Below, one piece after another: positions 52,760 through 63,069 of a stretch of DNA of 64,000 bases. How positions within the stretch are numbered: the first letter of the stretch is position 1; each line of letters opens with the position of its first letter. This DNA is from Georgenia daeguensis (GTDB lineage Bacteria; Actinomycetota; Actinomycetes; Actinomycetales; Actinomycetaceae): the NCBI RefSeq assembly GCF_039537705.1, contig NZ_BAABBA010000009.1, forward strand, positions 1 through 64,000, written 5' to 3'. The notes under the pieces were generated by a model. The model was not told the origin of the DNA and made no database searches. It worked only from the letters and a program-made list of their open reading frames with translations. Made by a program: the position numbers and the translations under genes.

Positions 52760-52775
52760 TGTGCCGAACGGCACA
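52760..52775. promoter_or_regulatory. Perfect palindrome between xfp and SURF1 genes
   Basis: TGTGCCG-AA-CGGCACA, 7-bp perfect arms, in the 229-bp divergent intergene. Its place just upstream of the SURF1 promoter and 176 bp from the xfp start suits an operator. No regulator can be named. Confidence 0.4.
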
Positions 52776-52801
52776 AGGACCTGAGCACGGGCCGCGGCAC
52801 G

Positions 52802-52816
52802 TAACCTGGGACCGTG
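52802..52816 (+). promoter_or_regulatory. Leaderless promoter of the SURF1 gene
   Basis: -10 box TAACCT at 52802-52807, six bases before the GTG at 52814. Confidence 0.55.
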
Positions 52817-53896
52817 GACCCACGCCGCACACTCCGGTCGGACCCCGCCGGGGCCGAGGTCCCGTCCGGCGGTCCCCGCGGCGCCCGTCCGGCCGACGCG
52901 CCTGCGCCGGAGGGCCTTCGGCGCGACGAGCTCCCGGGGGACGGCCTCCCGCAGGACGGCCTCCCGCAGGACGGCCTCCCGCAGGACGGCCTTCCGGACC
53001 TCACCCCGGACGATGTTCCGCGCAACGACCTCGGGCCCGACGACGGCCCGCCGCCGGCGGAGGGCACGTTCCGCGACTACCGCCGCGTCGCCCTCACCCC
53101 CAGGATGATCGGGCTGTTCGTCCTCCTGCTCGCCGCCGCCCTCGTCTGCGTCCGCCTCGGCGCGTGGCAGCTCGACCGGGCGAGCCTCCGGGGTGCCACG
53201 GCGGCCGAGGAGGCGCACGCCGCGGTCCTGGCGCGCGGCGTCGTGCCGATCGAGGACGTCCTCGCCCCGCAGACGTCCTTCCGGGCCGAGCATCTCGCCG
53301 TGCCCGTCGAGGTCACCGGCCGGTACGAGCCGGACCAGCAGGTCTACGTCACCGGCCGGGCCGTCGACGGGGAGGACGCCGTTCTCGTCGTCACCGCCCT
53401 GCGGGTCACCGAGGGCGCCTACGCCGGCGCGATGATGCCCGTGCTGCGCGGCTGGGTCGACCCCGCGGACGTCACCACCGCGGGCGGGTCCGCCGCCCCG
53501 GCCGACGACGACGCCGCCGCGCTCCTTGCCGTGCCCGCGGGCGAGGTGACCGTGACCGGCTACCTCAAGGACTCCGAGGTGGGCCGCGGCGGGAACCTGC
53601 CCGACGGCGTCGTCGAGACGATCAGCTCCGCCGAGCTCGCCAGCCTGTGGGGTGGGCCCACCTGGAGCGGGTACCTCGTGGAGTTCACGACGACGGCCCA
53701 GGGCCGCTCCGACGTCTCGCCCACGGGGCTGCACCACGCCCCGCCGCCGGGGATGGCGGAGGACACGGGGCTGAACATCCAGAACCTGGCCTACGCGGTC
53801 GAGTGGGTCATCTTCGGCGGTTTCGCGATCGCCCTGTGGGTCCGCATGGTCCGCGACGAGGTCCGGCACCGCCGCGAGGACGCCGGCATCCTCTGA
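52814..53896 (+). CDS. SURF1-family protein
   Basis: SURF1 proteins help assemble cytochrome c oxidase. This one has 360 residues: a disordered N-terminal 90 residues, a first membrane segment near 98-118 followed by the family block 'LGAWQLDRASLRG', an outside domain ('VEVTGRYEPDQQVYVTGR', 'VLRGWVDPADV'), and a second segment near 335 starting 'LAYAVEWVIFGGFAIALW'. The tail carries four 5-residue units of xDGLP (residues 42-61; 15-bp DNA repeats at about 52937-52996), an unusual feature. No oxidase genes are in the window. Confidence 0.88.
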   Translation: MDPRRTLRSDPAGAEVPSGGPRGARPADAPAPEGLRRDELPGDGLPQDGLPQDGLPQDGLPDLTPDDVPRNDLGPDDGPPPAEGTFRDYRRVALTPRMIGLFVLLLAAALVCVRLGAWQLDRASLRGATAAEEAHAAVLARGVVPIEDVLAPQTSFRAEHLAVPVEVTGRYEPDQQVYVTGRAVDGEDAVLVVTALRVTEGAYAGAMMPVLRGWVDPADVTTAGGSAAPADDDAAALLAVPAGEVTVTGYLKDSEVGRGGNLPDGVVETISSAELASLWGGPTWSGYLVEFTTTAQGRSDVSPTGLHHAPPPGMAEDTGLNIQNLAYAVEWVIFGGFAIALWVRMVRDEVRHRREDAGIL

Positions 53897-54063
53897 TCGG
53901 CGCGTTCACCCTCGCGGCGCCCGCTGCGCCATAGTCCGCGCCTCCGCGCCTCCGCGCCTCCGCGCCATCCGCGCCTCCGCGCCATCCGCGATGATCAGCC
54001 CCTGTCCGGCGCCCATGGGTGCGCCAGCGGTAACCAACCCGTCGAGCGCGACGGGATCCGTCT

Positions 54064-54145
54064 GCGAGGCCGCCGAGTGCGACATCTTCCACCTTGCGCC
54101 TCAGGTATGAGGTGGAGGATGTCACACTCGACGAGCAGGCCTCGC
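54064..54145. repeat. Large imperfect palindrome
   Basis: Inner arms 54074-54094 and 54110-54130 pair along 21 bases (two would be G-U in RNA) around a 15-nt centre; outer arms GCGAGGCC (54064-54071) and GGCCTCGC (54138-54145) are perfect complements. It could be a bidirectional terminator or a palindromic repeat element. Confidence 0.7.
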
Positions 54146-54157
54146 GCACACGCCGGT

Positions 54158-54300
54158 GCACGCGGCACGACGAGCGCACGCGGCACGACGAGCGCACGCG
54201 GCACGACGAGCGCACGCGGCACGACGAGCGCACGCGGCACGACGAGCGCACGCGGCACGACGAGCGCACGCGGCACGACGAGCGAACGCGGCACGAAAGC
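54158..54300. repeat. Seven perfect tandem 18-bp repeats plus a degenerate eighth
   Basis: Units of GCACGCGGCACGACGAGC, seven identical in a row (54158-54283), then a shortened variant to 54300. Every frame on both strands stays open because the period is 18; the resulting peptides are pure repeats and are not considered genes. There are no unique spacers, so it is not a CRISPR array. Confidence 0.88.
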
Positions 54301-54349
54301 ACGCGTGGCTCGCGGCGCACGCGGTAGCTGCCAGAAGCTCCTGCTGCCG

Positions 54350-56083
54350 CTACTCCTGCTGCCAGGAGTGCCACAGCGCGGCGTACTCGCCGCCGGAGGC
54401 CACCAGCTCCTCGTGCGGCCCCAGCTCGACGATGCGCCCGTCCTCGACCACGGCGACCCGGTCGGCGTCGTGCGCGGTGTGCAGGCGGTGCGCGATCGCC
54501 ACCACGGTGCGGCCCTCGAGCACCGCGGACAGCGAGCGCTCGAGATGGCGGGCCGCGCGCGGGTCGAGCAGCGAGGTGGCCTCGTCCAGCACCAGCGTGT
54601 GCGGGTCGAGGAGCACCAGGCGGGCGAGGGCCACCTGCTGCGCCTGCGCGGGCGTGAGCTCGAGGCCGCCGGAGCCCACCTCGGTGCCCAGCCCGTCCGC
54701 CAGCCGGTCGACCCAGTCCAGCGCGTCCACGGCGGCCAGCGCCTGGCGCATGTCCGCGGCCGTGGCGTCCGCCCGCGCCAGGCGCAGGTTGTCCGCGAGC
54801 GTGCCGACGAACACGTGATGCTCCTGCGTCACCAGCGCCACGTGGGAGCGCAGGTCCTCCTCGGGCAGGTCCACCAGCGGCACCTCGCCCACGGTCACCG
54901 ACCCGCCCGTGGGCGGGTGGATGCCGGCCAGCATGCGGCCGAGCGTGGACTTGCCGGCCCCGGAGGGCCCGACCACGGCGAGCCGCTCGCCCGGGACCAG
55001 GTCGAGGTCGACGTCGTGCAGGACGTCGGTGCCCGTGCGGTAGGCGTAGCGCACCTTCTGCGCCTCCACGTGCTCGTCGGCCGGCCGTGCGCCGGTGGGC
55101 GCGCGGTCGGGCTCGACGAGACCGACGCCGAAGATGCGGGACAGGCTCGCCAGCGCCACCTGCAGCTCGTCCACCCAGAACAGCAGCTCGGAGACGTACG
55201 GGCGCACCTGCATGGCGTACAGGGCGATGGTCGTCACCGCACCGAGGGTCGCGGCGCCCTGCTGCACGAGCCAGGCGCCCCAGACCAGCGCGGCGGCCAC
55301 CGGCAGCATGAAGGAGATGCCGAGCCAGAGGAACAGGCTCACGCGCATGCGCAGCGTGACGACCTCCGTCCGCCACGCCTCGGCCACGGCCCGGTCGGTG
55401 CGGGCCCGGCGCCGCGCGCCCAGGCCGAGGGCGTCGACCGTGGCGGCGTGCTCGACCGACTCGGTGAGCACGCCGTTGAGCCGCGCGTACGCCTCGGAGT
55501 TGCGCAGGTACATCGGGGTGGCGATCCGGAGGTACCGCCGCACGGCCAGGACGATGATCGGCGCGCCGACGAGCAGCGACAGCGCCACCACCGGGGAGGC
55601 CAGGAAGGCCGCGACGACGGTGAGCAGGATGGTCGCGCTCGTCACGAGCACCCGCGGGACGCCGAAGCGCACCATCCACTGGACGCGGTCGACGTCGTTG
55701 GTGGTGCGGCCCAGCAGGTCGCCGGTGCCCGCGCGCTCGACGGTCGAGAGCGGCAGGTGCGTCACGGTGGCCAGGAAGTCCTCGCGCAGCCGGGCGAAGA
55801 CCTCCTCGCCCAGGATCATCGCGTCCCGGTGGGCGAAGCGGGTGAGCAGCGTCTGGGCGAGCACCACCGCCACGAGGGTCAGGCCCGTGCGGTTCACGAA
55901 CGACGCCGTCGTCCCGGCCGCGACGGCGTCGACCAGGTCGCCGAGCAGCCAGGGCAGCGCGAGGGCGGCCAGCGCGGCCAGGGCCTGGACGGCCACCACC
56001 CGCGAGAGCCGGCCGCGGTAGCGGAGCAGCAGGGCGCCCGCGTGCCGGCGGACCGTCCGGGCGTCCGCGACGGGGAGCAGCAT
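54350..56083 (-). CDS. ABC exporter half-transporter B (intact Walker A, degenerate signature)
   Basis: Half-transporter of 577 residues: six membrane segments (about 1-300) then an ATPase domain. Walker A 'GPSGAGKS', Walker B 'LVLDEATSLLD' and the H-loop histidine ('VAIAHRLHTAHD') are intact, but the LSGGQ signature is replaced by 'LTPAQAQQ'. Its partner, encoded just upstream, has the opposite pattern. Start ATG shares one base with the partner's stop (TGATG). The pair would export lipids, peptides or drugs; substrate unknown. Confidence 0.9.
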   Translation of the reverse strand: MLLPVADARTVRRHAGALLLRYRGRLSRVVAVQALAALAALALPWLLGDLVDAVAAGTTASFVNRTGLTLVAVVLAQTLLTRFAHRDAMILGEEVFARLREDFLATVTHLPLSTVERAGTGDLLGRTTNDVDRVQWMVRFGVPRVLVTSATILLTVVAAFLASPVVALSLLVGAPIIVLAVRRYLRIATPMYLRNSEAYARLNGVLTESVEHAATVDALGLGARRRARTDRAVAEAWRTEVVTLRMRVSLFLWLGISFMLPVAAALVWGAWLVQQGAATLGAVTTIALYAMQVRPYVSELLFWVDELQVALASLSRIFGVGLVEPDRAPTGARPADEHVEAQKVRYAYRTGTDVLHDVDLDLVPGERLAVVGPSGAGKSTLGRMLAGIHPPTGGSVTVGEVPLVDLPEEDLRSHVALVTQEHHVFVGTLADNLRLARADATAADMRQALAAVDALDWVDRLADGLGTEVGSGGLELTPAQAQQVALARLVLLDPHTLVLDEATSLLDPRAARHLERSLSAVLEGRTVVAIAHRLHTAHDADRVAVVEDGRIVELGPHEELVASGGEYAALWHSWQQE

Positions 56084-57975
56084 CAGGCGTCCTTTCCGTG
56101 TGCCCGCGCGGCCGCGGCGGGCTCGTCTGCGGCCGCGGCCTCGCGGGTGACGACGAGGCGGTAGGCGGCGGCGTCGGGGTCGCCCGCGACCGCGCGGGCC
56201 AGGAGGTCCCGGTGCGTCCCACGGGCACGCTCGCGTCCGCCGTCGAGCAGGACGACCTCGTCGGCGTGCTCGAGGACGAGGGGGGAGGCCGTGACGACGA
56301 CGGTGGTCCGGCCGGCCCGGTGGTCCACCAGGCGGGCGGCGATCCGCGCCTCGGTGTGGGCGTCGACGGCGCTGGTCGGCTCGACGAGGACGAGGACCTC
56401 GGCCTCGGTGAGCAGGGCGCGCGCCAGCGCCACCCGCTGGCGCTGGCCGCCGGAGAGCGAGCGGCCCTTCTCGGTGATCTCGCCGTCGAGGCCGTCGGGC
56501 ATCGAGGAGAGCACGTCGTGGGCGTCGGCGACCTCGAGGGCGCGGTAGAGGGCGCCCTCGTCGCCCCGGTCGCGCACGTCGAGCTCCTCGCGCAGCCGCC
56601 CGGTGAAGAGCTGCGGCGTCGCCCCGGCGACGACCACGCGCTCGCGGACCTCGGCGAGCGGGAGGTCGGTCAGCGCGGTGCCGTCCAGGGTCACGGCGCC
56701 GTCGGCGTCGTCGAAGCGGCCCAGGCGGGTGGCCAGGGCGGCGGAGTGCTCGGGCCGGGAGGACACGATCGCCGTCGTGCGTCCCGGCCTGATGCGCACG
56801 CCGGTGGTGAGGTCGACCAGGTCGCCGGCGGCCCGGGCCCCGGCGCCCCGCGCGGACCTGCCGCCGGTGCGGTCGGTGCCCGCGCCGGCCGGGTCAGCCG
56901 CGGCGCCGGTCGAGTCGGCCGCGGAGGCCGCGTCGGCCGTCCCCGCAGCGTCGGCCGCCTCGGACTCGGCGACGGTCCCGGCCGCCGGCTGCACCTTGAG
57001 CACGGCGATGACCTTCCGGGCCCCCACGCGCGCACGGGTGAACATCTGCACGAACTGCGTGGCCGCGCGCAGCGGCTCGGCGAGAAAGGCGGTGTAGCCG
57101 TAGAACGCGACGAGCTGCCCGGCGGTGATCTCCCCGCGCAGCGCCAGGTGGGCGCCGAACCAGACGACGCCCGCGACGAACAGCCCGGGCAGGAGCACCT
57201 GGAGGGCCTGCAGGACCGCCGAGGTGCTCGCGACGCCGACGCCGGCGGCGCGCACCCGCTGGGACTGCTCGGCGTAGCGGGCGGCGAAGACGTCCTCGCC
57301 GCCGATGCCGCGCAGCACACGCAGGCCGGAGACGGTGTCCGAGCCGAGGGTCGTGAGCCGGCCCGAGGCCTCGCGGTGCACGGCCTGGCGGGCGTGCAGG
57401 GGCCGGACCAGGAGGGCGAGCACCGTCGTCGTCACCGGCAGGCCGACCAGGATCGCCAGCCCGAGGGGCACGGACTGCTGGAGCACCACCACCGCGACGA
57501 CGACGTAGGCGACGACCGAGCCGACGAAGCGCGGGAAGACCTCCATCATGTTGCCGATGTGGAAGGCGTCCGACGCGACGGTGGAGACGACCTCACCCGT
57601 GGGCAGCTCGTCGGAGATGGCGTCGCCGGTGCGGGTGACGTGGTGCCCGACGAGGCGGGAGGTGCGGAAGGCCCCGTGCAGCCACGCGCCGATCTCCCCG
57701 ATGTGGCCGAGGGCGGAGGCGCCGGCGCCCACCAGCCCGACCAGGACGAGCAGCCCGCACGTGCGCAGCAGGGCGGGGGAGAGCCCGTCGGCGAGGCCCT
57801 CGTCGAGGGCCGTCCCGAGGAGGTAGGGCACGGCCGCGAGGGCCACGGACTCGACGACGGCGAGGACGACGGCGAGGAGGAGCACGCCCGCCTCGCGCCG
57901 GGCCAGCCACCCCAGGAAGGTCACCGGGCGGGTGAGCGGGGGGTGACCGGGATGGCCGGAGGGGACGTCGAGCAC
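56083..57975 (-). CDS. ABC exporter half-transporter A (degenerate Walker A, intact signature)
   Basis: Half-transporter of 630 residues with six membrane segments (about 20-310). Its ATPase domain has a perfect signature 'LSGGQRQRVALARALL', but the Walker A region reads 'AIVSSRPEHSAALA' with no GxxGxGKS, and Walker B reads 'VLVLVEPTSAVD' with Val for Asp. An Ala/Asp-rich insert (about residues 340-390) precedes the ATPase domain. The GTG at 57975 is chosen: it begins a normal-length N-terminus and a TAGCCT -10 box (57989-57984) lies eight bases upstream; sequence above it is not family-like. Operon with the second half-transporter. Confidence 0.88.
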   Translation of the reverse strand: MLDVPSGHPGHPPLTRPVTFLGWLARREAGVLLLAVVLAVVESVALAAVPYLLGTALDEGLADGLSPALLRTCGLLVLVGLVGAGASALGHIGEIGAWLHGAFRTSRLVGHHVTRTGDAISDELPTGEVVSTVASDAFHIGNMMEVFPRFVGSVVAYVVVAVVVLQQSVPLGLAILVGLPVTTTVLALLVRPLHARQAVHREASGRLTTLGSDTVSGLRVLRGIGGEDVFAARYAEQSQRVRAAGVGVASTSAVLQALQVLLPGLFVAGVVWFGAHLALRGEITAGQLVAFYGYTAFLAEPLRAATQFVQMFTRARVGARKVIAVLKVQPAAGTVAESEAADAAGTADAASAADSTGAAADPAGAGTDRTGGRSARGAGARAAGDLVDLTTGVRIRPGRTTAIVSSRPEHSAALATRLGRFDDADGAVTLDGTALTDLPLAEVRERVVVAGATPQLFTGRLREELDVRDRGDEGALYRALEVADAHDVLSSMPDGLDGEITEKGRSLSGGQRQRVALARALLTEAEVLVLVEPTSAVDAHTEARIAARLVDHRAGRTTVVVTASPLVLEHADEVVLLDGGRERARGTHRDLLARAVAGDPDAAAYRLVVTREAAAADEPAAAARAHGKDA

Positions 57976-58279
57976 GAAGGTGCAGGCTACGCGGCCGTGA
58001 CGGCGCCCGGCGACCGAATTACCGCTCGCTCGAGCGCCGCCCACCCTCGGGACGGCCGGCGTCGTCGGTCAGCCGGGTCGCCGGGGTCCGCCGTGCCCGC
58101 CGCAGTCGTGAGGACGGCCCTTCGGGCCGAGGACCCACGGTCAGACTGCGGTCCCCAGCGCACATGTCGGTCCTCACGGGCGCGGCGTGCGCAGCAGGGC
58201 CGGCGACAGGAGCGGGGGCGGGAGCGGGCGCTCGCTCACAACCTGAGAGACTGGGGACGCAGCCATTCGAGAGGAATCC
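57976..58279. other. 304-bp divergent intergene before the DUF3817 gene
   Basis: Carries the promoter of the ABC exporter operon at its left end, a small hairpin CGGCCC-TTC-GGGCCG (58115-58129) and a widely spaced 8-bp inverted repeat GTGAGGAC/GTCCTCAC. No gene or known element is recognised. Confidence 0.5.
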
Positions 58280-58687
58280 ATGAGCACCGAGCAGCCGACC
58301 CCCGCACCCGCCCCCGCCACCTCCGCCGTCGCCGAGCGGGAGCGGAAGGCGCGCAGCGCGTTCCGCAGCTACAAGGTGATGGCGTTCGTCACCGGCGGCA
58401 TGCTGCTCCTGCTGTGCCTGGAGATGATCCTCAAGTACGGGTTCAACGGCGGCCAGCCGGTGCTCGGCACCTGGATCGCGATCGTGCACGGCTGGATCTA
58501 CGTCATCTACGCGGTCACGGTCTTCAACCTGTGGTCCACCATGCGTTGGGGCTTCGGGCGCGTGGTCGTCCTCGTCGCCGGCGGCGTCGTCCCGCTGCTC
58601 TCCTTCGTGATGGAGCGGCGGGCGCAGGGCTGGTTCGACGCGGACCTGCCGGCGGTCCTCCGACGGGTGGCCGCCCGCACGCGCTGA
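58280..58687 (+). CDS. DUF3817 membrane protein
   Basis: Small membrane protein of 135 residues with three hydrophobic segments and the DUF3817 features 'FRSYKVMAFVTGGMLLLLC', 'IAIVHGWIYVIYAV' and 'PLLSFVMERRAQGWF'. The family is common in actinobacteria, often directly before guaA as here (26-bp gap). Function unknown. ATG preceded by GAGAGGA. Confidence 0.88.
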   Translation: MSTEQPTPAPAPATSAVAERERKARSAFRSYKVMAFVTGGMLLLLCLEMILKYGFNGGQPVLGTWIAIVHGWIYVIYAVTVFNLWSTMRWGFGRVVVLVAGGVVPLLSFVMERRAQGWFDADLPAVLRRVAARTR

Positions 58688-58700
58688 GCCGACCGCCGTC

Positions 58701-58713
58701 TATCCTGGCGGGC

Positions 58714-58716
<3 letters not shown>
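58701..58716 (+). promoter_or_regulatory. Leaderless promoter of guaA
   Basis: -10 box TATCCT at 58701-58706, seven bases before the GTG at 58714. Confidence 0.55.
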
Positions 58717-61565
<2,849 letters not shown>

Positions 61566-61735
61566 GACGGACGTCACCACTGCGACCGGAGACACGGGCG
61601 GCGTCTAGGACCTTCGGCTCGTCGCGGGGCGATATGTCCCTAATAGTGTTTCTCGTGTCAGAACGGATCGGGCAAAACACCCGAACCGGAAAGCGCGCCG
61701 GTGCACCCGGCACCTAGTCCTGAAGGGCATCTGCC

Positions 61736-62245
61736 ATGAAGAACAGCACCGCCAAGCTCGCGGGCCTTCTCTCCATCATCGCCGGGATCGTCTTCATCGT
61801 CGCCGGCGCCGTCACCTGGGCGCTGATCACCTCCAACCTCACGGAGCAGAACATCACCGTGGCCGAGGACTCCTCGATGCTCCCGGGTGACGAGGTCAAC
61901 GGCCCGTTCTCCGCCTTCGCCCAGGCGCAGATCATCAACGAGCACGCGCTGAGCGCGACCGAGGGCAAGACCTACGCCGAGCTCGGCGCCGAGGTCCGCG
62001 CCGCCGAGGAGGCCGGCGACACCGCCCTGGCCGAGGAGCTGCAGGGCCAGCGCACGACCGTCATGAACGCCTCGTTCCTCCGCGCCTCGCTGTTCACCTC
62101 GGTCGTCGCCTACGGCGTCGCCGCCCTGGTCGTCGGTCTCGGCGCCCTGCTCCTGATCTTCGGTGCCGCCTTCAACTCCCTCGCCAAGGCCGCTCCCGCC
62201 GTCGCCGGAGCCCCGGTCCGCGGCGAGGTGCCTGCCCGGGTCTGA
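61736..62245 (+). CDS. Two-transmembrane-segment protein of unknown function
   Basis: Membrane protein of 169 residues: an N-terminal segment ('LLSIIAGIVFIVAGAVTWAL'), an outside domain of about 80 acidic residues ('DEVNGPFSAFAQAQIINEHA'), and a second segment ('VAYGVAALVVGLGALLLIF'). Similar actinobacterial proteins are often labelled aromatic ring-opening dioxygenase LigA, which this sequence does not support. ATG start, own promoter region upstream (AT-richer near 61635), perfect hairpin downstream. Confidence 0.7.
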   Translation: MKNSTAKLAGLLSIIAGIVFIVAGAVTWALITSNLTEQNITVAEDSSMLPGDEVNGPFSAFAQAQIINEHALSATEGKTYAELGAEVRAAEEAGDTALAEELQGQRTTVMNASFLRASLFTSVVAYGVAALVVGLGALLLIFGAAFNSLAKAAPAVAGAPVRGEVPARV

Positions 62246-62263
62246 CCCTCACCCCGATGCACG

Positions 62264-62295
62264 GGAGCCCCGCCACCTTCTGGTGGCGGGGCTCC
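62264..62295. terminator. Bidirectional terminator
   Basis: Perfect 14-bp stem (62264-62277 with 62282-62295) with TTCT loop, between convergent genes. Confidence 0.83.
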
Positions 62296-62307
62296 TTCGC
62301 GTGCGGG

Positions 62308-63069
62308 TCAGGAGACGGACTCGTCGTCGCGGTCACGCCGGCCCCGCTGCAGCAGGGGCACCAGGAGCAGCGCCACGGCCGCGACCACCAGCACGACGAT
62401 CACCGAGAGCTGCAGGTCGAGCTGGTACCCGAGCCCGGTGACCAGCGCACCGAACCCGGCCAGCGCCAGGACCAGCCCGAGAATCAGCGTGCCCGTCCGC
62501 ACGCCGCGCGGGGCGGCCGTGGGAGGCGTGGCCGTGGCGGCGGACCACACCGGCGCCTCGGCGGTCGAGGACCACGGTCGGGGCCCGGACGAGGCCGACC
62601 AGGCCTGCGGCTCGCTCTCCCCGGGAGCCGCGGACCACGGCTGCGGCTCGCGCTCCGCCCCGGGGCTGGCGGACCATGCCTGCGGCTCGCGCTCGGCCCC
62701 GGGGCTGGCGGACCACACCGGCCCTGGCGACGGAGCCGGCGCCGGGCCGTCGGGCGTCGAGGCCCCCGAGGACCAGGGGCCCGGCTCGGCGGGCGAGGCA
62801 GCACGCGGCTCACCGGCAGGCGACGTGCCTGCCGGCACCGGCTGCTCGGCCGGCGACGTCGTGCCGCCGGCCGCGGGGAGCACGCTGGTGTCGCCGTGGG
62901 CGGGGAGCACGTCCGTGTCGCCGTGGGCGGGGAGCACGTCCGTGTCGCCGTGGGCGGGGAGCACGTCCGTGTCGCCGTGGGTACGGAGGATCTCCGTGTC
63001 GCTGCCTGAGTTCACGATCTCGGGACGTGGTTCGCCGTCGCCGGGAAGGTCGTCGCGCTTGTCGTTCAT
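62308..63069 (-). CDS. Repeat-containing membrane protein, unknown function
   Basis: Protein of 253 residues. The long cytoplasmic N-terminus is low in complexity and includes four 9-residue units HGDTDVLPA (residues 31-66; 27-bp DNA repeats at 62872-62979) and later units of WSASPGAEREPQ. Two C-terminal membrane segments follow ('LILGLVLALAGFGALVTGL' and 'VIVVLVVAAVALLLVPLL'). The ATG overlaps the stop of the upstream gene by 4 bp, so it is coupled to the toastrack-type protein next to it. Function unknown; envelope stress sensing is a guess from context. Confidence 0.72.
   Translation of the reverse strand: MNDKRDDLPGDGEPRPEIVNSGSDTEILRTHGDTDVLPAHGDTDVLPAHGDTDVLPAHGDTSVLPAAGGTTSPAEQPVPAGTSPAGEPRAASPAEPGPWSSGASTPDGPAPAPSPGPVWSASPGAEREPQAWSASPGAEREPQPWSAAPGESEPQAWSASSGPRPWSSTAEAPVWSAATATPPTAAPRGVRTGTLILGLVLALAGFGALVTGLGYQLDLQLSVIVVLVVAAVALLLVPLLQRGRRDRDDESVS
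62872..62979. repeat. Four 27-bp repeats within a coding region
   Basis: Four tandem 27-bp units inside the membrane protein gene encode HGDTDVLPA three times and HGDTSVLPA once. Units are nearly identical at DNA level, implying recent expansion. Confidence 0.8.

Larger units (their letters stand above)
53897..54349. other. 453-bp repeat-filled intergene
   Basis: Lies between the convergent SURF1 and ABC exporter genes. Holds 9-bp CGCCTCCGC-type repeats (53937-53990), an 82-bp palindrome (54064-54145) and seven-plus copies of an 18-bp repeat (54158-54300). No gene is supported. Confidence 0.65.

Noticed and set aside
54158..54300. CRISPR array
   Set aside because: Units are directly adjacent with no spacers, and no cas genes are near. 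The same holds for the other tandem repeats.
54094..54818. Repeat peptides such as TRHDER and AARRAH in the 18-bp array
   Set aside because: All frames stay open through an 18-bp period; this is low-complexity by construction, not evidence of a gene.
61736..62245. LigA-type aromatic ring-opening dioxygenase
   Set aside because: The sequence is a small two-segment membrane protein without metal-binding dioxygenase motifs; the name is a common database carry-over.
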